In this document: in pieces, positions 1-9,200 of the stretch | How the letters are laid out: every line of letters begins with the position of its first letter | How positions within the stretch are numbered: the first letter of the stretch is position 1 | From: Heliopora coerulea | Taxonomy: Eukaryota; Cnidaria; Anthozoa; Scleralcyonacea; Helioporidae | Direction: 5' to 3' | NCBI GenBank assembly: GCA_030142905.1 | Contig: JASJOG010000165.1 | Location: forward strand, 386,001 to 450,000 | DNA: 64,000 nucleotides | Program-made: the position numbers and the translations under genes | Notes under the pieces: generated by a model | The model's database searches: none | Told to the model about the DNA's origin: nothing | Seen by the model: the letters and a program-made list of their open reading frames with translations, nothing else

Positions 1-56
1 ACGATCGAATGATTGAACGAACAAGTAAAAGAGTGAATAGACTTGATCTGAATACT

Positions 57-233
57 CAGGGACGGCGGAGCCGGGGGGGCTGCAGGGGCTGTAGCCCCCC
101 CACTTTTTTCCAAATGTAATGTTGAAACAACTACGCTTTAAAACACTTGTTGTGCAATTTCCCAGAGAAGCATACAAAATGTTGTATTTTTATCTCAAGC
201 CCCCCCACTCGTAATTCCGCTCCGCCGTCCCTG
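57..233. mobile_element. Short hAT-type MITE, CAGGG ends
   Basis: A 177-base element is bounded by a perfect 15-base inverted repeat, CAGGGACGGCGGAGC. The ends are followed inside by G or C runs. The CAGGG terminus is typical of hAT-superfamily elements. The flanks share only ATACT, so the expected 8-base target duplication is not clean. It has no coding capacity. Confidence 0.7.
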
Positions 234-429
234 ATACTTACGTCCAAAAATTATTTAAAGTGTCTTTTTCACGTGCGGAGATTTTTTATAATCGCATTCT
301 TTAGATCTTGTCAGTTAAAAAGGGAATATGTCATGCGTTTGAAACTTTCATCTTCATGGAGATTTTCGTGGTGAAAGTTTGCAATTTTGCTGTTTTCTCG
401 TTGGCAAGGCCGGGGAACAACTGACAACA

Positions 430-800
430 GCAGTAAGTGATTTACGTTGCACAAGGTTAGGTTCTTGATTGAAAAGCTCGACATTTGTTTTCAAGGATTG
501 CTGAGAATGGTTTGGAACCAGGCAGACACACTTTTAAGTATGTCTTCCTCTTCCTCGAATATTGATTATATCCAAAAAGACTTAGGGACGGACGTCATAG
601 AGGTTGAAGGGGATGCACGACAAATTACATAACCAAGTAAAAGAAACAATGATGCTAATGATATCATCAAACCTAACAAAAGAAAACCTTATAGGAGGAC
701 GAACAATGGATGTCCCGTCACAACGAAGAAAGAATTCTGGAAGGAAAACGCTTAGAAGTACTTTGGAGTCAGTTGGAAGGATCAGAAACAGTGGATAACT
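430..800 (+). pseudogene. Conserved unknown frame in left palindrome arm
   Basis: A short open frame (447-632) encodes residues that match, with many identities, a frame on the minus strand of the right arm at 2668-2381. Shared stretches include VWxQADTL-SMSSS and GTDxIEVEGxARQIT. The left copy is broken after 632, and the similarity continues in other frames to about 800. Because the peptide is conserved between two diverged arms, the ancestor probably coded for something. I do not recognise it. It runs convergent to the endonuclease fragment of the same arm. Confidence 0.4.
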
Positions 801-967
801 GGTACGTGAGGCTACTATTACGTTTCTCTTTAACCTTGACATGTTATGTATCAACATTTTCAATGTCTAGTAAGCGAAGAACCACGTGGGAATCGTAATC
901 TTAGAATAAATAGAAGTGTCCGGCACAATACACGGATAATAAAATAAAGTTTTATTAACTGCACTAA

Positions 968-996
968 TGTTTCGTCGCATCACGAAACATCATCGG
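968..996 (-). ncRNA. Hammerhead-like core motif, degenerate
   Basis: On the minus strand this reads CCGATGA, a hairpin, then GAAAC, followed by an A/T-rich stretch with AATAAA. It is the left-arm counterpart of the better preserved motif at 2110-2138. The CTGANGA box has lost its T, so activity is unlikely. Confidence 0.4.
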
Positions 997-1469
997 GGTC
1001 TGGATAAAATGACAGTTTACAATGAATAAACAGATAACGTAGAAGTATTCTGTTATAAGGTATATAGTAGTCAGAAATATAACTTTTACAGAATATTAAA
1101 ATAACGAATGATGAAGATTTAAGCTTAGAAATTAAAAGTCTTCCACTTATAAGAAGTCCAGGAGTTGAAGAGCAAGACGATAGTAATTTAAAATTCAAGA
1201 TTATTCCCCCTAGATCATGGTAAAATTCAAGGACTTTTTCAGGTTTTTTCAAGGTCTTTGGGGCTTTTTGAAGGTCTGGCCTGCTGAAAATAAGACTGCA
1301 ATGGAGCAACAAAACTGCTCCAGGGATGACAAAAAACAGCAGCCAAATAATTTATTTGCCGCCAACCGAGACCAAGTTATCCTGCCAAATCTGCAAACTG
1401 AAAATTCAAGGATTTTTCAAAGACCCAAAACGAAAAACCCCCGTTTTTCAAGAAATCCCAGGCCTTGAC

Positions 1470-1715
1470 TAAAAATTCCCAAAATTTAAGAAATTCAAAG
1501 ATTTCCAGGTAGCGAAGGAACCCTGAAAATTATCAAGACATTTAGAATGGCCAGTTTCGAACAGATGCGACAGAACACCGGGCAGTGAAATATTAATACG
1601 TTTTTTACAAGTAAAGGAAGAGATCCCCAAGATCCAAGACTTGTGTGTGTAAATGGCCAGCCTTTTAACCCACATACAATGCCGTACAGCATTGACACGT
1701 AAAAGAATAGACAAC
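1470..1715 (-). pseudogene. Penelope-like GIY-YIG endonuclease remnant
   Basis: The minus strand encodes a degraded copy of the C-terminal GIY-YIG nuclease of a Penelope-like element. The stretch that reads ACATACAATGCC...ACAGCATTGACACGTAAA is almost identical to the endonuclease fragment at 46366-46425. A downstream piece, LSHLFETGHSKCLDNF, aligns with LSHHIETGHPISFSDF of that fragment. The YVGQT core is lost (CMWVKRL), so it cannot be a working nuclease. It is the inner part of the left arm of the 285-2890 palindrome. Confidence 0.6.
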
Positions 1716-1769
1716 GTGCGACTTTAGGCCTTTGGGAATTTTGTCCTCAAAGGAGAAGTCCCATGTTGT

Positions 1770-1975
1770 CAATTCTTTCACGTGTCAATGCTGCACTGCA
1801 CTGCATGTGAGTTAAAAGACTCGCCATTAACACATGCCAGTCTCGAATCATTTGTGAAACCGTGCCCTTACAGGTAAAAAAAATGTTAATCTTTCACCGT
1901 CTAATGTTCTTTCACCTCTTTATAAAATTGGCTACACAGCATCTCCTGACGATTTTTAAGTTGTGTTCTTGCTCT
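1770..1975 (+). pseudogene. Mirror copy of GIY-YIG endonuclease remnant
   Basis: The plus strand reads FTCQCCTALHV, a stop, and further on LTGKKNVNLSPSNVLSPLYKIGY, which parallels the fragments at 1470-1715 and 46113-46424. Several in-frame stops show it is dead. It is the inner part of the right arm of the palindrome and faces away from its partner, with only about 55 bases between the two fragments. Confidence 0.6.
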
Positions 1976-2109
1976 TCAAACCCTGAACTTCTGATAAGAG
2001 AAAGACTTTTAATTTCTAAGCTTACAACTTCTGACTACTAAACACGTCCTGTAACAGAATATTTTAAGTTATCTGTTTATTCATAGTAAACCATCATTTT
2101 ACCCATACT

Positions 2110-2138
2110 CTGATGATGTTGCGTGATGCGACGAAACG
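2110..2138 (+). ncRNA. Hammerhead-like core motif
   Basis: The sequence is CTGATGA, one T, GTTGC, a 5-base loop, GCGAC, then GAAACG. This is the order of a type I hammerhead core (CUGANGA, helix II, GAAA), but with one unpaired base before helix II. It lies 135 bases after the endonuclease remnant and is followed by a T-rich stretch, the position hammerhead motifs take in Penelope-like elements. Helix I and III are not convincingly closed by eye. Confidence 0.45.
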
Positions 2139-2380
2139 TTAGTGTAGTTAATATAATTTTATTTTATCCGAGTATGGCTGTATTTCGTGTATTGTGCCGG
2201 GCACTTATATTTATTCTAAAATTACGATTCCCACTTGGTTCCTTGTTTACTAGGGATTGTGTTAAAATGTTGATACATAACACATCAAGGCTCAAAAGAA
2301 ACGAAATGGCAGTCTCGCGTACTAGCTACCCGCTCTTTCCGAATCTTCTAACCGACTCCGCCTTTCTTCAGCAATTCTTT

Positions 2381-2668
2381 CTACGTTATGACAGGACATC
2401 CATTCTTCGTCCGCTTATAAGGTTCTCTTTTGTTTGGTTTGATGCAATCGTTAGCATCATTGTTTCCTTTACTTGGTCCCGTAATTTGTCGTGCTTCCCC
2501 TTCGACCTCGATAAGGTCTGTCCCTGAGTCTTTTGGGCTACAATCCATCATCGTGGAAGAAGACATGCTTGAAAGTGTGTCTGCCTGTTTCCAAACAATT
2601 CTGAACAATGCTTCAAAACAAGATTCAGTTTTTAAACAGAAATCTGACCTAGCGGCCATGTAAATCAC
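2381..2668 (-). pseudogene. Conserved unknown frame in right palindrome arm
   Basis: An open frame of 95 residues on the minus strand contains GTDLIEVEGEARQITG and a Lys/Asn-rich C-terminal half. It matches the frame at 447-632 of the left arm and is the better preserved of the two. No domain is recognisable. It may be the N-terminal part of an element protein. It may equally be captured sequence. Confidence 0.4.
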
Positions 2669-2984
2669 TTAATACAGTTGTTAGTCGTTCCTACTTTAGC
2701 GTCATTTCCAGTAAGAATTACCAGTGTTTTTTTTTGTCCGGTTGTGCTAACGAAAAACTGCAAAATTGCTAACTCTCACATTGAAAATCTCCATGAATCG
2801 AAGAACAAGACATAATAAATTTTTGATTCGGAATATCTAAAGAATGCAAATGTATAACATGAGATACGCACTTTAAAAACTTCAATTTCAATTTTCAGAG
2901 GTGCAATCAAGATTTCTGAAAGGACAGGAGAGCGCAGCGGAGCAAGACCATCTGCGCGGGATAACTTTTCGACCTCAGAAGCCC

Positions 2985-3085
2985 AATTCTATTTCAGAAT
3001 CATCCTCAGGGTATTATGAAATGATAACTTCACAATTAACCTACACTGTTGAAGTCAACTGAAAAATGTTGACTCGAGCGGGATT
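2985..3085 (-). mobile_element. tRNA-derived SINE fragment (family 1)
   Basis: On the minus strand this carries the end of the tRNA-like head (CCCGCTCGAGTCAACATTTT) and the body AGTGTAGGTTAATTGTGAAG followed by CCCTGAGGATGAT. The same body follows the full head at 19757-19828. The A-box half is missing. Confidence 0.65.
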
Positions 3086-3226
3086 TGAGAAGCCCAAGAC
3101 ACTCCAGAAAGCATTTCTCATAGAAGGAAAGCAAAAAAAAAATTTAATCCAAGAGTCATTCTGAAGGCTTAAAAAAAGGAAATGAAGCAAAAGTAACGAT
3201 GGAATGGAAGCAAACCTTATACTTAC

Positions 3227-3242
3227 CCATGATCTTCCTTAC
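3227..3242 (-). CDS. Micro-exon of small membrane protein
   Basis: A 16-base exon is flanked by a T-rich AG acceptor and a GTAAGT donor. It adds roughly SKEDHG to the cytoplasmic tail and leaves phase 2. Its small size makes it the least certain of the four exons. Confidence 0.5.
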
Positions 3243-6200
3243 CTAAAAAACAAATTAAAAAATTCTAAGTAACGACGACCCAGATATTTTAGTTTTAAAC
3301 TAAGAAAAGAAAGCATGGCTTCGAACCTTGATAACAAAAGAGAAGGTCAGCAATCCGATGATGAATGTTTCGAAGAACCGGTCATCAAAGCGATATTGAA
3401 GCTAATTCTACAAGTAATATACAAAATAATAATGTTTTCCCAATAAAAGTAATACATTACTTACTAAGACAACCGCAAAAGCCCCGAGCTTCAAGATCTT
3501 TAAAGTAAAACCACCAAATCAATGCAATGGCCAATATTATAATAGATAAAACTGCAAATACAATTCCTGCAATTACGCCAGGTTTAACACCACCACTACT
3601 GCCTCCACTGTTATTTGGTTTATCTATATACGAAGAACAAATTTGTACGTAATAGATCGAAACAATGACGAAATACCATCAACAACAAAAATCTATAGCT
3701 AAACAACAGCTAACATGCATGTCTTCGATTTTTCCCTAATAAATCAGGCAATCGTGAAAGACAGCAAAAGGGTTTGTTTATAGCGTTGCACCGGAGCAAG
3801 ACCTTTGTTGGAACGCTGGTAAAGCGTTAAAACAAGCACCTACACTTAAGAGCATGTACACTCACGCCCTAATGCAAAGCAACCTTATTCACATTACTTC
3901 TGTCGTATTTAATTCCCTGACAAAAATTTCACATGCAATTTCATGCATGAAAACATTATTTCATATATGAATTGTTTCAATTCCGTATGTGATATAAAAA
4001 ATGACTAAAATTAATTTTCATATATGTGAATTCTCCATTTCATATGTCAATTGAGTATTTCCTATGTGAACAGGTTCCCATTTCACATGTAAAGTGAAAA
4101 TTTCGTAGGTGAAAACGTTCAAATTCATGAAATGACTTGTGAAATTTTCGTATAAGCAATGAGACTAATTAATCATTTAGACTAAATGACGTAAAACTAC
4201 GATTGAAATATTTTGTTTTCCTCAGTGTTAAAGAATCTTAGGAGAAAAGGTCACATATAACGTAACTCATTTCCTTTCTTTAAAGTTTCAATATTTTAAT
4301 GTGTTCATACTAAAAAATACAAACTTTATACAGTATGTAAGTAATTTATTGTATATATATATATATACACCAATGATGAGTACCACGAAGGTTACAGCGT
4401 TGGAATGAAAATATAGAGGGCTCAATACCGTTACTGGTAGAGCGAATAAGTAGATACAAAAGACAAAATTTTGCTGTCGCTACTCTGAGTTTCACGCGCT
4501 CAGGCGATCATCAGGCAACTGACAGATAAGATTTAATTATTCACATATATACAGGTGACAAAAGTTTAAAGGAAGTGTTTGGTTACATGTCGGCATTTGC
4601 TAAATAGTTCGGACCGTCTGTTCAAAATGTTTTTCCCTTGTCTCTTTAGTATAAGCAACTTTTCTTCGAGGCATAGGCGACATTTTCTTGATCCTGCCTT
4701 GCATGATCCTGCCTTGCATGATCCTGCCTTTATATATATATATATATATATATATTTATAAAATTCATTAAAAATTCATGACGAAAAGACAAAAGAAAAT
4801 CATAAGCATGTCGGATCTATGTATGTGATAAAGATACATTTAGTCACGTTGTCAGGATAAACATTAATTAGGTGATTTTTCGACCATCAGACTTCTTATT
4901 CCAAAGAGTAGATACACATGAGATGATAGATGACAATCGTCAAGCGCTGTCCTCAGATAGTGGATACACAACAGTTGCAAGCGCTCCCATTTATTTTCAA
5001 AACCAATTTTCAGCGGGCAACTTTAAGAAATACAGGGTGTCCCAAAAAAACCCGAAAACTATTGAAATCACCAATAACAATTTAATTGTTAGAATTTGAA
5101 TGCCTTAGCACTCTGTTGGTCCCCACGAGTGCATAAATGATTGAATAAGTAATTTTATACAAAATGAAGCTGTCTAAAACAGTAAAATTTAAATTCCCAC
5201 GGGAAAAAAATCGCGCACTTTACAAGGCGATTTTCATACATAAGTTTTATTACATGCACCTTGTCAATATTTTACGCATCATTACCTTCAGATTTTTCGT
5301 AGGGCATTCAAATTTTAACAATAAGTGATTTCAATAGTTTTCGGGTTTTTTTGGGACACCCGGTAGAGCAAGAAACATGCTCCGATCTGGTAAACAATCA
5401 TTTTATACAGTAGCTTTGTTATTTTAGAATAATTGTTATATATAGCTTCTCCTCTGTAACGATGTCTTGTCATCTTGTATATGGATATATAAACTACAAT
5501 TTTGTTTGTAACATATTAGGTTGGACAGCGGATTTGAAATAAAGTCGAACTATTGTTCAACTTGTTCAACGGAGAATGTTTCTTGCTTTGTTTCCATGCA
5601 TTCTTCATAACCTTATTTTAAGTATGTCTAAGAATTTAACCTTTAGCATCCGGTCGTTCACTTTGTCGAACGACCGTAAAGGTTCGTGAATTATCTATAT
5701 AAGAACAACTGAACACAAAACACTTTAGTTGGGAGTTTTTGAGTTTAAACAACTGCCAACCCTCGAGGGGACAATTTCCAATCAGAAATAAGGGGCAGTG
5801 AACGTTGATTTCAAGGAGTATTTCTTGCTTAGTTTTCTGACTTTCTCAATGTAATGTGAAAAAAGCCAGAAAACTACAATCCTGGACAAAATTATGTGGA
5901 CATGCACTGGAATTTTCCTTTCGCCAAGATTTCCTTCCCCTTTCCCCATCACCAATGTTGCGTTATATTACGATAACCAAAGGAAGGTTTAGATTTTCGC
6001 GGGTGTAGACTCACCAACACTGGTTTGGGAGAGGCGGTGAACGTGTTTTCTTGTTGTCACGTGAAATACCTGGTAATAACGAAAAAGTGCGCGTTGTGTC
6101 CACGTGAGTTTTGTTCAGGATTGTAGATTGATGGTCGCGTTCACTGGAAAAGGGTTACAACGAAAATTAATCAAAATGGGAAGGAACGTAAGAGAGTACA

Positions 6201-9200
6201 CATATACTTCCGAAGCACTCATGTCTGAGCGATTTATTTCGTTATACGTTATCAAGTCCGCATATCCATCCCAGAAAAGAGCATAAGAAAATGTCTGAAG
6301 TAAAGTATGAACTGCGCGATCACGTCCACCACTTAGACAGATCGCCATGAAAGTCACGTCGGTCGCTAAGTAGCTTGACATATCGAAGTTTTAACCGAAG
6401 TTGTAGTGGTCGCCTTATGATGAGCAGCTACTTATAAATAAGCTCCTATGTAAACGCAGTTACCAAAGATCTTTCGGCGTAGTGCGTCGCAGATTTTAAA
6501 AGCCCTATCTCGAATTTAGCAAACAAGTATTCAACTGACATGCATTCGCTGTCCACTTCGACTATTTAATGAAGGATTAACTCTTTCCCGATATGCGTCT
6601 TTCTTAACAGTTTTATTCGGGCTAACGCTGGAGTGACTTCATTTTTTAAATCTTAATGTTACTGATCCAGGTATTGATATCTTTCGGAAAGATTCTCACA
6701 CTGGTCAGTATACTCATTTTTCTAGTTTTGAACCTTGGGGTCGCAAAACTGCATGGATCAAATCTCTTTTCTATCGAGCAGTCATGATTTGCAGCGAACC
6801 ATTTCTCCTTAATAACCAAATTACAAATATCACCAAATTTATGTCATGGAACGGTTTCCCCGCTAACATCAGAAAATCTACCATTTCCAAACTTAAAAAT
6901 AAACATCTTTCCTGTATCTCCAAACCAGTTACAGAACCTGATAACACAATACCTAAAATTTGGTTTCGTGTTTCATACCTCGGGAAAATTGGTGAAAGTC
7001 TGGTTAAAACCTGTAGTAAGAAAATACGCCGAAATCTAAATAAGCCGGTCAAATTCATTGTCGTTTACCAAACTAAAAAAGTATCTTATTTTCTTTCGAA
7101 TAAAGACAAAATTCCAGAAGTTTCTCGTAATAGCGTGATCTACGAAATAACTTGTCCGGGTTATAATAGACGTTACATAGGTAAAACAGAACGCTGCTTA
7201 GACAAACGACTTCTAGGATAGTCTTCTGACTTCCAAAACGGTAATGTTGCTCAACACTTTTCCAGCTGCAATCACGTCAATTATCTAACGAATCCCAGTA
7301 ACCTTTTTGACAATCTCAATGACATGACCCCTCCTCCTCTCACCAACACCTCTCTTATATATAAAAATCTCATCACCGACAACTTCAGAATATTATATTG
7401 TTGTAAAAATAAAAATCCTAATTTAATATTACTCTTAAAAGCTCTGTTTATAAAGTTTAACAGACCAGAGTTAAATAATGGCTTGAAGGCATCCAAAGAA
7501 CTAACACTTTTTCCTTAATATATTCTTTCTTAAGTGTTAACAGTCATTAGCTGTGGCTTTGTAATCATTCACGTGTGTCCTCTGCATTCCAGTTGATGAT
7601 GTCATCGTTGTAACTATATAAATCGCATTGCTTGCTTGTAATCCATTTCGATTTGACAATACAGACTTGCAATACAGACGAAATATCATCGCAATTATTC
7701 GCCGTCTTGTTTTTAACTCATATCTTGGGTTTTCAAGATGTCATTGTTTTTCGGAATTTGTTTTTACTTTATTTCATAAAATTGTCTGCTGGCACCGTAT
7801 TTTGTGGGTACTTCTTTATGTGTTTGTGCCACTCGAACTGAACTTGTAGCCCAGCATGGTATTAATCTTTGCCAACAGGTGTAAGAATATTTTCCCATGT
7901 TAATAAAAAGAAGGCAATTTTTCACCGTTTCGAACTGATTTTCTTCTGCCAGAAACTTAAACACCCATAAATGCTCGTATACATATCTTCACTGGCTCTC
8001 TCTCTCCGCCTCTTCTTGTCTATTTCTCTTCGTCTGCCTATGTCTCCGTCCTTCCCATCCTTTCCCCTCTCCCTTATTGTCTCTCATAACAACAAATACA
8101 TAAAACAAAACTAAACTCACAACAACAGGGTTTACAGGCTCACTACAAACTCATCTGAAGTTCTAGAAGTGTGAATTATTGTCAGGAAACATTACGAAGC
8201 CGAGTTACAAAACTTCAGCCTAATTTGTAGCAACTAATTTAACCGATCAATTTTCTAAAACTTTCTGCTTTTCCGTAATTGCAGAAGTATCCTTTCACGC
8301 TCAATAAATTTCGGAATCGAAACTATAAGTTTATTCTTTCATGTACTTAGTCACCGTAACAAGACTTGTCATTGGCTGTTTTAACAAGGCCATAGTTGAG
8401 GGCACAACAATGAAAATTTTACATTCATGTTACCTGTTCCAGGTTCAGACTTTTTGGAAGTAGTGCTTGGTGTACTGCTTTCCATCGGCGGTAGCATAGC
8501 TATTATGTCCACAATCGAAGTATTTATGAAACAAAGAAAAATAAAGATGTCCTTTTGTTTAAAGTGGAATGATATGCAAGCAATCTTTAAGGACTCGTAA
8601 AAAGCCAAAGATTTGTGAAAATGCCGACACTTAAAACAGAAAACCCAAACCATTCGAGAACAGGGCCGATATCAGTCTGACATGGGACAGTAAAATCAAA
8701 ACTAGCTGAGGTTTTCATACTTGAACAGGTTTTGTCTATAAGAAAATAACCGATTAAACGCATAATCAATGACAAAGTAATTCATGGCTGCGAAATTTTT
8801 AATGGTTTAAAATCTTTCTAATTGTACATTGGCCATCAAAATTCTTTCGATAATTAAATTATTATTAGCTGTTTGTAACCTAATTTAGTAAAGTAGGTTA
8901 ATTAATACAGGGTAGCCATTCATAACAGATTTCAGTGTTTAAATATTATGAGAGTATATTTTTTCGTAATTCTTTAGTTTTTAAGGGTAATTATTGACGA
9001 AAGGTTTTGTATGAAAGTCAAGGAAAACAAGGTAATAACGATAGGACACTGTCCAATATTTTAAATTAAAAAAAAATTGACGGTTGAAAATGTAGTGTAC
9101 CGGTGATCGAGTAGTGTGTGTGTGCGGGTTGTTGAGTCTGGATTTAAGCCCTGCGCGCGTCACTGGCATTTTCTCATATATTTGTTCTTGTAGTTTTCAT

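Larger units (their letters stand above)
285..2890. repeat. Large inverted repeat of two Penelope-like fragments
   Basis: The left arm (about 285-1715) is the diverged reverse complement of the right arm (about 1740-2890). Each arm holds a decayed GIY-YIG endonuclease fragment facing outward, then a hammerhead-like motif, then a conserved reading frame in the opposite sense. The left arm has about 280 extra bases (about 1200-1470) rich in TTCAAGG and AAAAAC tracts that the right arm lacks, so something was inserted after the arms formed. The arms match from the pair AGCTTAGAAATTAAAAGTCTT near 1120 and its complement near 2010 out to a shared GCATTCTTTAGAT near 295 and 2850. Confidence 0.75.
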
